NCBI GenBank assembly: GCA_964390545.1
Contig: CAYMJV010000002.1
Location: 1 to 64,000 of the forward strand
Reading direction: 5' to 3'
Length of the DNA stretch: 64,000 bases
Source of the DNA: CAYMJV01 sp964390545
GTDB taxonomy: Bacteria > Desulfobacterota > BSN033 > UBA1163
The notes under the pieces were generated by a model. The model did not search any database, was not told where the DNA came from, and was given only the letters and a program-made list of their open reading frames with translations. How positions within the stretch are numbered: position 1 is the stretch's first letter; every line of letters begins with the position of its first letter. Below, in pieces: positions 35,052-42,806 of the stretch. Both the position numbers and the translations under genes were made by a program.

Positions 35052-36041
35052 TTACCTTACCTCAATCGCCAGTGTATACTGTTGATAGCTTCTCGCTCCT
35101 TCATTATCCGAAACCTCAATTTCAATCGAATGGGTTCCTTTATCTTCTTTGCGAATCTGCCACTGGAGCAAACCCGACTTTGGATCTATCCCCATGCCCT
35201 TCGGCCCTGATTTCAATGTGAACGTGATTGGATCATTATCCGGATCATTGGCCTTAACTTGATAGAGATATTTCGTCCCTTCGATAGAGGTAGGGGGGGA
35301 GGATACAATGGTGGGTGGACTGTTGGAGATCTTGACGGGTTCTGATTTTTTCGGTGCCCCCATGATCTCCCGGTCATCAGGAATGATGGTGACGGAAATC
35401 GAATCTCCCTTCGTGAATCGAACTCGCTCCAACATGTCCTTCCTCTCGCCCATAAGGGCGGCTCCATTTTTTTCCCATTGATAGGAAAAAAAGATGGAAT
35501 CTCCGTCTGCATCCGTACTCTTTTCATGGACTGTCAGATCATTTTGGATGGTAGGCATTTGGGGTTCAATCCAGGCCTCACTGACAACGGGGGCAGCATT
35601 CAGCATCTTCACCGGATTGGAAAGAAACGGTTTACCGTCTCCTTTCCCGTCTGAGGGGATGACTCTAACCTGAAACATATCCCCCTTTCTAAAGCTCCCA
35701 GCTTTCAGGACATTGCCACTCTCTCCAGCGATCTCTATATCGTTCTTGATCCATTGATAACGGTAATTCACCAAATCTCCATCCGAGTCCTGGCTCTGGA
35801 TGACTAAGCTCAAATCATTCTCCCGGGTGGGTCTTTCTGGTAGAATGGTCACCAATGTGATGGTGGGAAGCGAATTGGCCTTCGTTTTGGAGGGAGGTTC
35901 TGCTGCCTTCTGGCCTTCACAGGACAAGGGGACGACGATACAAGACAGTAGAAGAAAGAAGGTTACGGCTTTAGTCAGTGACCATAATCCACGGGGCTCT
36001 GCTTTATTGAATGAAGGGATAGAGATGTTTCTCTTTTTCAT
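35052..36041 (-). CDS. Lipoprotein with repeated Ig/PKD-like domains
   Basis: About 329 residues from ATG at 36041. A basic stretch and a hydrophobic core lead to LLLSC or VPLSC, either of which could be the lipidation site. Two similar beta-sandwich repeats follow (about 55-145 and 148-240), each with SxDxDGDxxxYxYQWxKN and FRKGD or FTKGD. A third domain (about 245-329) has YLYQVKANDPDNDPITFTL and GLLQW, the dystroglycan/cadherin-like type. Extracellular or periplasmic protein-binding is likely. It overlaps the small exported gene by 38 bases and ends the second PilY1 operon. No strong ribosome site is seen. Confidence 0.75.
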   Translation of the reverse strand: MKKRNISIPSFNKAEPRGLWSLTKAVTFFLLLSCIVVPLSCEGQKAAEPPSKTKANSLPTITLVTILPERPTRENDLSLVIQSQDSDGDLVNYRYQWIKNDIEIAGESGNVLKAGSFRKGDMFQVRVIPSDGKGDGKPFLSNPVKMLNAAPVVSEAWIEPQMPTIQNDLTVHEKSTDADGDSIFFSYQWEKNGAALMGERKDMLERVRFTKGDSISVTIIPDDREIMGAPKKSEPVKISNSPPTIVSSPPTSIEGTKYLYQVKANDPDNDPITFTLKSGPKGMGIDPKSGLLQWQIRKEDKGTHSIEIEVSDNEGARSYQQYTLAIEVR

Positions 36042-36363
36042 GAATATATTTAGGAAGAAGATATATCTTTTCTGCAACCACTTTTTTGTCAGCCTCATGC
36101 CTTGTGCCTTCAAGATAGACCCAGACCTTTGCTCTCAACCGATCTGCAGTAATGGTGGACTCTTTCTCATTATAGAAAATTGTATTCGGGCCCCAGAAAA
36201 ACATCCTCTCATTAACAATCATCATGTTCTTCTTCAAATCCAGCTCCATCACTCTCCCCTGAAGTCTAACTATACTTTCATCCAACGCAAAAGTCAAAGA
36301 ATAAATAACCAAGACCAAGAAAATAACGAGGGCCACCCCATGATAGAGAAATTTTCCCTTCAC
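36004..36363 (-). CDS. Small exported protein, paralogue of the one at 31884-32225
   Basis: 119 residues. Signal peptide or anchor (MKGKFLYHGVALVIFLVLVIYSLTFA), then a beta-rich domain: LQGRVMELDLKKNMMIVNE, GPNTIFYNEKES, LRAKVWVYLEGTR, VVAEKIYLLP. The order and spacing match the other small protein. The start is GTG with AGGAGGT five bases upstream. It lies 13 bases after pilY1 copy 2, whereas copy 1 lies before its pilY1; either way each pilY1 has one. Confidence 0.7.
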   Translation of the reverse strand: MKGKFLYHGVALVIFLVLVIYSLTFALDESIVRLQGRVMELDLKKNMMIVNERMFFWGPNTIFYNEKESTITADRLRAKVWVYLEGTRHEADKKVVAEKIYLLPKYIHEKEKHLYPFIQ

Positions 36364-36376
36364 GTCTTACCTCCTA

Positions 36377-39300
36377 TTAGAAGACTATTCTCCAAGTAAC
36401 AGGGACAATGCTTTTGTCACTCAAAAGTTTTGGTTTAGGAACGCGGGGGCCACCTGGTCCACCCACGCCCACATAGGCTACAGTTTTTCCTTCAATGAAG
36501 GTGATGATGACTCCGGATGGGATACCGGTGCCGATGGTCGTAGAACGATCGCTTCGGGTGAGGGCACCCTCCGTACCCAATCCATCCAGATTAAAGGCGG
36601 CATTTCCTGATTTGTATCTGAAGGCATAGAGTCTTCCTGTTCCTTCACCCACAAAGCAGGGGTCCCCGTCAGATCCAAAGTTGGGCGCAAATGAAGTGTA
36701 ATAGACCACTCCATAATACACTACAGGACTGGAAAGGCACTTCTCGCCAAGATTTTGATCCAGCTTAATAAACCACCCCTCCTTAGCGCCCAGAGCATTA
36801 AGAATTGCGGTCTTATCAGTTGGAGACGTGCTGGCATCCTGTAATAAATCTTGTGTCACATCGACCAGATTGGTTTCTGTTAAAGGCGCTGAAGGATTTT
36901 TGTCTTTAATGGCGTAAACTCTATTGATGTTGGTAGATTCCTTAGGATGTTCCCTATCCCCTGTCCCAAAGAATAACATCTCATAATCTCCGCTGTCCTT
37001 TTCAAGGGTTACATCAGGTGGGTAGAAGATCTTTCTTTTTTCACTTCCTGTGTTGGAATTGAAAATGATCTTCGCTGTCGCTGCCCATAGCGCAGGATCA
37101 GGGTTGCTGATATCGAATCGCCAAATTCGCCCCCCCATATCACCGACGTAGAGCCGATCAACTTTCCCATCTCCGTTCGTGTCTATTCTTTGGATATCGC
37201 TTGGTATGGAAAATGCCATCTCATTATTCTCTGCGTAGGAATAGCGCCACACCAGAGAACCATCCAACACATCTACCACGTAAACGGCTCTACCCTTTAA
37301 ATCGGAGGCGGTAACCGGATCATTGTCCTGATTTTCATCATACCCTCCCCCAATAAAAGCAACCCACTTCTCTCCTGTGAAATAGGCGATTTTCCCAATC
37401 ATTGGAGAAGACCATGTTTGCCCCAATTCACCATAGTCAGTCATATCTGGGCTGATCTTCCATAGATATTTGGGAAGCAAAGGATTCGTGATATCGAGCG
37501 CGTAATAATGATTGCCCCCCCTCCTCTGACCAAATATGAGAATTGCTTTGGTTATCTCCCCATTAGAATCATAAGAGAGATAGGCCTTTGGCGAACCGTC
37601 CACAAACGACTCAACGACACCGGCATGCAGGGCTTGAAGCTTATTGAGTAGGTTTGGAGGAATAAAGGCCCAGAGCTCAGTTCCGTCCGAATCATCAAAA
37701 GCATGGAGCATCCCGTCATTCGCACCAGCAAAGATGACAGACCGTGTTCCATAATGAATAAGCAAAGGCCTGGAGTGAAGAAAAGAACCCAAGATCCAAT
37801 CTCGTTTTTCGGTGGTATCACCATTACCATTACGGTCATAAGAATCGTAACCATGGACAAATTGGACTAATTTATCTCTCCCTGCACTGTCGGCGGATGC
37901 CAGACCCAGCGCTGTAGGTGTGATATTTGTATTGTTGAAGGCATTCGAAGAATGGGTGACTTCAGCAGTGCCTAAGTACGTATAGATATTTCGAGAAGAG
38001 GACCGATTTCTTAGAACATCACCGACCCCTCCCTTTTCCACATCGCCCCCATCCATGCTAATGGTTGTCCAAAAGGATTTGGCTGTCGAAAGAATTTGGC
38101 CGTCTTCGTCTAAAGCTGCCGCACCATTGGAATCCACAATATCTCCGAGGAAGATATTCGTTAAAGTATTATTCTCCTGGGCCACGCCGAATTTTTTAAT
38201 ATTCCCACTCCACATGCCGTCATTTTCAGGCTGAAATAAGGCTAAATAGATCTTATCTCCTGCAGATGTTCTCTCCATTCGGCTGACGGGAACAAGAGGG
38301 GCTACGAAGGAGGAAGATTTTTCCAGAATTTCATTGATAATGTCCTGAAAGGCATTTGCCAGTTGCTGCGCATTATCGGAGTAGAAATACCTCCCGTGTC
38401 CATGAACAGCTGTTCTTTCGAGGAGATCGTTATCCTCCGTGAAACCGATGGTGTAGGTGATGATATTCTGCTGACCTGTCAGGTCGGACCGGAGATCGTC
38501 ATCATAAAGGTACTTCGCTACATCATCAAGATAGTCAGACCCGTTGTTTGGATAGTTCGGGTCATTTAGAGCACCGATGGGTTCTTTCTGGTCGCCATTT
38601 CGATCACCAATGGCTGAGGCCAAAATGGAATGCCGGTCCTGTGTGGACATCCCATCGGTAATGATGATCACATAATTCCTCTGACAATAATATTGAATTG
38701 GGCTTGTGTAGACCACCCCTGAATTGAAATAGCTTGAAGCTCCTCTAAAATAGAGTCCTGCCTCATAAAGTGTCTCTGCTAACGGAGTCCAGGTGTCCGC
38801 CGTGATATTTCTTACTTCATTGATCAATTGAGTTCGAGTCGTCTCATTCAGACTTCTTATCGTACTATGGATCCGACCTCCTTCCGAGTAGTTAAAAACC
38901 ATCATCCCCATCCTCACCCCCTGGATGGTGTTCAAGAAATCTTCCATCACCCGTTTGGCAATGGTTAGTTTTGGCAAATATTCAGTCCCACCAACCGAGG
39001 CAAGATAATTTCTATAATTTCCAGTCCGCAATGTTCGATTTGTTCTAGAGCAAGTGGAATTAGTATTTCCTTCGTAGTGTCCGTTATTCGTGAGTGCCGT
39101 TCGCGCAGAAGAGCAGGCGACGTCGGCGATAGAATTCGAAAATAGATTCCATCCTCCACCATAAACGCGATAATAGACCGTGTCGCGATTTGCTTGAGAA
39201 ACGACCAGGGGGTCATAGGTTGTGGATGGATCGTAAAAATAGGCCTGAATCTCATCATTCATACTTCCTGAGTTATCGAACATGATCAGGAGATTAGCCT

Positions 39301-39412
39301 CCACCCCTTGCCCGCTTGCCATATAGAGATCGATATCGGACGCGAAGCAAGTCACCGCAAGGAGAAGATATAAAGGAGTTAATAAGACAAATAAAATTCT
39401 TTTCGACTTCAT
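36377..39412 (-). CDS. pilY1: PilY1-type pilus tip adhesin, copy 2
   Basis: 1011 residues. Signal peptide (MKSKRILFVLLTPLYLLLAVTCFA), a von Willebrand A-like domain (about 35-370) with MIDAS FDNSGSMND and VIIITDGMST, and a C-terminal propeller (about 540-1000) with VIFAGANDGMLHAFDDSDGTELW and DTNGDGKVDRLYVGD, an EF-hand-like calcium loop. The vWA part differs strongly from copy 1 while the propeller is similar, so the two tips probably bind different targets. AGGAGGT precedes the ATG by about 11 bases. It follows pilX copy 2 by 4 bases. Confidence 0.93.
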   Translation of the reverse strand: MKSKRILFVLLTPLYLLLAVTCFASDIDLYMASGQGVEANLLIMFDNSGSMNDEIQAYFYDPSTTYDPLVVSQANRDTVYYRVYGGGWNLFSNSIADVACSSARTALTNNGHYEGNTNSTCSRTNRTLRTGNYRNYLASVGGTEYLPKLTIAKRVMEDFLNTIQGVRMGMMVFNYSEGGRIHSTIRSLNETTRTQLINEVRNITADTWTPLAETLYEAGLYFRGASSYFNSGVVYTSPIQYYCQRNYVIIITDGMSTQDRHSILASAIGDRNGDQKEPIGALNDPNYPNNGSDYLDDVAKYLYDDDLRSDLTGQQNIITYTIGFTEDNDLLERTAVHGHGRYFYSDNAQQLANAFQDIINEILEKSSSFVAPLVPVSRMERTSAGDKIYLALFQPENDGMWSGNIKKFGVAQENNTLTNIFLGDIVDSNGAAALDEDGQILSTAKSFWTTISMDGGDVEKGGVGDVLRNRSSSRNIYTYLGTAEVTHSSNAFNNTNITPTALGLASADSAGRDKLVQFVHGYDSYDRNGNGDTTEKRDWILGSFLHSRPLLIHYGTRSVIFAGANDGMLHAFDDSDGTELWAFIPPNLLNKLQALHAGVVESFVDGSPKAYLSYDSNGEITKAILIFGQRRGGNHYYALDITNPLLPKYLWKISPDMTDYGELGQTWSSPMIGKIAYFTGEKWVAFIGGGYDENQDNDPVTASDLKGRAVYVVDVLDGSLVWRYSYAENNEMAFSIPSDIQRIDTNGDGKVDRLYVGDMGGRIWRFDISNPDPALWAATAKIIFNSNTGSEKRKIFYPPDVTLEKDSGDYEMLFFGTGDREHPKESTNINRVYAIKDKNPSAPLTETNLVDVTQDLLQDASTSPTDKTAILNALGAKEGWFIKLDQNLGEKCLSSPVVYYGVVYYTSFAPNFGSDGDPCFVGEGTGRLYAFRYKSGNAAFNLDGLGTEGALTRSDRSTTIGTGIPSGVIITFIEGKTVAYVGVGGPGGPRVPKPKLLSDKSIVPVTWRIVF

Positions 39413-39416
39413 CTTT

Positions 39417-39905
39417 CTAATAACCTCCTTGAAGCGTTGGCACCAATCTCACGATCTTTTCTTCTACGGTGCAGCTGGATTTCACAAGGCTTAAGTCCAA
39501 CTGATCGCTCCCTTTTGATTCGATCCAAAAATGTTCGAACCCAAAGTGGATGGCACTCATTTGTGCTCCTCTCGGTGACCCCGCTTGACTGATGTCATGA
39601 GTGATGGTCACTTTTGCCTTGGTTGGGTTAGGATTATTCGGGTCCGTAAAGGGATCGTATTTTTCATCCACATATTTCCCAGGTAAGCTGAAATTCTCCA
39701 CACTGGCTACCACTACCTGGACACCACTATCAGCGGCATAAAAGGCATCAGTGGTTCCCCTTTTATTTCCTGACAGTTTCATTTCAAAGGTCGAGGTGTA
39801 TGTAGAAGCGAGACCGATCAGAGTGAGAATTACGATCATGATCAACGCCATCACCAAAGCAACACCGGATTGATCTTTAATAGGGTTAACAATTTTTTTA
39901 TGCAT
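39417..39905 (-). CDS. pilX: Minor pilin PilX, copy 2
   Basis: 162 residues. IKDQSGVALVMALIMIVILTLIGLA is the PilX-type hydrophobic helix, followed by YTSTFEMKLSGNKRGTTDAFYAADSGVQ, nearly the same pattern as copy 1. AAGGGAG lies nine bases before the ATG. The gap to pilW is 55 bases. Confidence 0.9.
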   Translation of the reverse strand: MHKKIVNPIKDQSGVALVMALIMIVILTLIGLASTYTSTFEMKLSGNKRGTTDAFYAADSGVQVVVASVENFSLPGKYVDEKYDPFTDPNNPNPTKAKVTITHDISQAGSPRGAQMSAIHFGFEHFWIESKGSDQLDLSLVKSSCTVEEKIVRLVPTLQGGY

Positions 39906-39960
39906 AAAGCACGCTCCCTTTAGATTTTTGTAGACTTCTGTCTGGACGAAAGAATGATAC

Positions 39961-40599
39961 TTACCTAATCATGGACAAATTCCTTAGGCTGACATTCGAA
40001 ACTAAAGTCCTTGGAGATATCATCTTATTATTATCTGGATTGATCTGGACGGGTCGGGCGGTCAAGGTTACACGGACGGCCACCACTTTCGAAATGCCGA
40101 TGGATCCGGCTGGAACCCAGTTATCCAAAGCGCCGTCCTCATTGACATCCACCCCATAAGTTAAGTTCAGGTTTTCTACGTTCTCGAGTAGGGTCTCTTG
40201 AGGTCTCGCCACATCATTGACGGTCAATTGCCGGATCAAGCTGGAGGATCCCCCATCTCTCCAATAAGCCACCGTGTGTTTTTGATATTGGGCAAGGGCC
40301 TTGTCGTAGTACTCGTAGTTCACTGTGATGGAATTGTTGCTTAGATTGGCGATGGGACTGGTAATGGTGATCGTCGATAGAAGATTGTCGCTATCATATC
40401 CGGCCATTCGGAGATCTCTTAACAACATCTCCATGGCGCTTCGAACGCTCTGTTGCACCTCCACGACCTGGTCTTGAACGGTATAGGCCTTACTCTGAGC
40501 GATAAATACCTGATAGATTCCGGCAGCCACCATCCCGCAGATGACTAAGGCTACGAGTAATTCAATCAAAGTAACACCCTTCCTGTTTAACTGTTTCAT
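39961..40599 (-). CDS. pilW: Minor pilin PilW, copy 2
   Basis: About 212 residues from ATG at 40599, which has AGAGG nine bases upstream; the ATG at 40608 directly abuts it. Prepilin leader MKQLNRKG, then VTLIELLVALVICGMVAAGIYQVF with Glu5. The PilW pattern QDQVVEVQQSVRSAMEMLLRDLRMAGYD follows, close to copy 1, but the globular part is about 80 residues shorter. Confidence 0.92.
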   Translation of the reverse strand: MKQLNRKGVTLIELLVALVICGMVAAGIYQVFIAQSKAYTVQDQVVEVQQSVRSAMEMLLRDLRMAGYDSDNLLSTITITSPIANLSNNSITVNYEYYDKALAQYQKHTVAYWRDGGSSSLIRQLTVNDVARPQETLLENVENLNLTYGVDVNEDGALDNWVPAGSIGISKVVAVRVTLTARPVQINPDNNKMISPRTLVSNVSLRNLSMIR

Positions 40600-40644
40600 C
40601 TTTTTCATCCTCTTAGGCTCCAGAATTCCTTATAAAAACCGCTG

Positions 40645-41013
40645 TTAGTGAGAGAGGACCGATACAAGTTTAATCGAATGAGCAGTGCGGTCATTCCAAT
40701 TCACACTGATGGTGATCGTTTTTAAACTGCCGTTGGTCGTCACATTCCAATTTCTGGTATAGTTGATGCCCGTTGAACCACCTTGCTGGTCCGTATTATT
40801 CCCCTCAATCAAATTCTCCCATTTTACTGCTCTTAACTCTTCTAATTTATCCTGAGCGAAGGTAGCTGCTTCGGTCATATGGCTCCCAAAAGCATTATTC
40901 TTCGTCGTGGTGACCATGAGGCCTGCAAGGGCCAATAAGGAAAAAGAGAGGATAACCATGGCTACTAACACTTCAATCAACGTAAATCCTTTGGATCTTA
41001 ATAATGGGTTCAA
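40645..41013 (-). CDS. pilV: Minor pilin PilV, copy 2
   Basis: About 122 residues. The likely start is TTG at 41013, eight bases after GGGAG; TTG at 41019 is only two bases from it. Prepilin leader ends LLRSKG before FTLIEVLVAMVILSFSLLALAGLM, and AATFAQDKLEELRAVKW follows. First gene of the second minor-pilin operon, with a -24/-12-like motif directly upstream. Confidence 0.9.
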   Translation of the reverse strand: MNPLLRSKGFTLIEVLVAMVILSFSLLALAGLMVTTTKNNAFGSHMTEAATFAQDKLEELRAVKWENLIEGNNTDQQGGSTGINYTRNWNVTTNGSLKTITISVNWNDRTAHSIKLVSVLSH

Positions 41014-41351
41014 TAGCAAATCTCCCTTCCGTCGAATTTTTACATTGAAGGTTGCAAAACCTATACCAAGAGGTTTTACAGGAAAAAGAGAGGAACGAAC
41101 AATTGGAGATTATTCAAATATTTTGAAAGGTTGTAACCCGGGGATGCATTTGGTCAGGGAATATGGAATGGACTTTGGCAGAGCATGTTATGAAAAGATT
41201 AAACCCTCTGGACAAAATGTGATGTTGGATTGAAACCTTATAAATATCAAATAGTTAGATACCGGTCAAAACCGTCATGCAGCGTCAGTCTAATCTTAGC
41301 GTACGGTTGAATTCAAATCGAGAAAAATGATGGTAATCACTTTTTATTGGG
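41014..41351. other. Upstream region of the second minor-pilin operon
   Basis: 338 bases without a credible gene, between pilV copy 2 and the end of an NtrC-type regulator gene. It holds the -24/-12-like motif near pilV. I see no terminator hairpin for the regulator gene. Confidence 0.5.
41053..41068 (-). promoter_or_regulatory. Possible sigma-54 promoter for pilV-pilW-pilX-pilY1 copy 2
   Basis: On the minus strand the bases are TGGTAT-AGGTT-TTGCA. The invariant GG and GC are present at the right spacing, with two mismatches in the -24 box. The start point would be near 41042, about 29 bases before pilV. It is weaker than the other three but sits in the matching place. Confidence 0.4.
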
Positions 41352-42731
41352 TCAAAGGTCGTCCTCAATGATGCCATATTCTTTAATCTTATATAAAAGG
41401 GCTCGGTGGCTTATTTCGAGCAACTTGGCCGCATGGGTATGATTTCCTTTCGTCTTTTTCAACGCCTTCTTGATGAGGTTCATCTCTAAAAACCTGGATG
41501 ATTTCTTGATGGAGTATTCTTCTTCCGCCAATGGTTCTAATGGGATCTCCTCCTGAAAATTTTGAATTTCGAGAGGTAGATTTTCCATCTCAATATTTTC
41601 CCTGTCTGCGAGGACGATGGCCCTTTCAATCGTATTTTCCAGCTCTCTCACATTCCCGTACCACTTATAGTTCATCAGTGCCTCTAAAGCCCTGGAATCG
41701 ATGCCCACCACATTCTTACTCATCGCCTGGCTATATTTTCTTATGAAGTGGGCTGTCAATAACGGAACGTCTTCGTTCCTTTCCCGGAGAGGCGGAATAT
41801 GAATGGGAAGCACATTGATTCGATAAAAGAGGTCATCCCTAAATCTTCCCTCATTGACCTCTTTCACCAGATCTTTGACCGTTGCGGCAACAATTCTTAC
41901 GTCCACTTGAATAGGCTTGGATTCCCCAATCCTTCTGATCTCTCCCTCCTGGAGTACTCGGAGGAGTTTGACTTGGAGCTGAGGAGGTAACTCCCCAATC
42001 TCATCTAAAAAGAGCGTCCCTCCATCGGCTTCTTCAAAAAGGCCCTTTTTGGTCCGAATGGCATCGGTAAAGGCTCCCTTTGCATGCCCGAAAAGTTCGC
42101 TTTCCAATAAATTTTCCGGAATGGCTCCACAATTGACGGCCACGAAAGGGTTTTGAGCTCGATCGGTATTATAATGCAGGGCCCTTGCTACCAACTCCTT
42201 TCCTGTGCCACTCTCTCCCGTGATCAAAATCGTCGATTTATACTGAGCCACTTTCGTAATGACTTCAAACATTTTTTGCATCTGTTTGTTCTTACTTATG
42301 ATGTTTTCAAAACTGTACTCCTTCTTTACCTCCTTTCTCAAGAGTTCATTTTCCCTTCTCAACCGTTCCCTTTCTTCAGCCTTTTTTAAAGTCAGAATGA
42401 CCTCATCCGGTTTGAACGGTTTGGAGATATAATCATAGGCCCCCAATTTTATGGCCTCGATGGCGATATCGACTGTTCCGTAGGCTGACATCATAATGAT
42501 CGTTGCATCCACTCCCGCCTTTTTTGCTTCATTCAAAAAATCCAGGCCATCCATCTTGGGCATCCGGATGTCACAAAGAACCTGGTCGTAAGGGGAAAGG
42601 GTGATCTTTTGCAATGCCTCCTCCCCATTGGAAGCAGCGTCTACATCATAGCCCTCTTTTTTTAAGATCACCGATAACATATGTCTAAAGTTTTCCTCAT
42701 CATCTACAATCAGTACTCTCTTTGGAATCAT
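41352..42731 (-). CDS. NtrC-family sigma-54-dependent response regulator
   Basis: 459 residues. Receiver with Asp54; AAA+ domain with Walker A GESGTGKE (172-179), loop GAFTDA and Walker B LFLDEIGEL; Fis-type helix-turn-helix at the end (HAAKLLEISHRALLYKIKE). AGGAGG lies five bases before the ATG. Downstream of pilD and the HAMP kinase on the same strand and directly before the second minor-pilin operon, so it is the best PilR candidate by position. Confidence 0.93.
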   Translation of the reverse strand: MIPKRVLIVDDEENFRHMLSVILKKEGYDVDAASNGEEALQKITLSPYDQVLCDIRMPKMDGLDFLNEAKKAGVDATIIMMSAYGTVDIAIEAIKLGAYDYISKPFKPDEVILTLKKAEERERLRRENELLRKEVKKEYSFENIISKNKQMQKMFEVITKVAQYKSTILITGESGTGKELVARALHYNTDRAQNPFVAVNCGAIPENLLESELFGHAKGAFTDAIRTKKGLFEEADGGTLFLDEIGELPPQLQVKLLRVLQEGEIRRIGESKPIQVDVRIVAATVKDLVKEVNEGRFRDDLFYRINVLPIHIPPLRERNEDVPLLTAHFIRKYSQAMSKNVVGIDSRALEALMNYKWYGNVRELENTIERAIVLADRENIEMENLPLEIQNFQEEIPLEPLAEEEYSIKKSSRFLEMNLIKKALKKTKGNHTHAAKLLEISHRALLYKIKEYGIIEDDL

Positions 42732-42806
42732 TCTATCCTCCTATGTTTTCTTAATGCTGAGATAGGGTCCCAGACGTTGAGGCAAGGCATGCCCAAGCCC
42801 CTCTCC

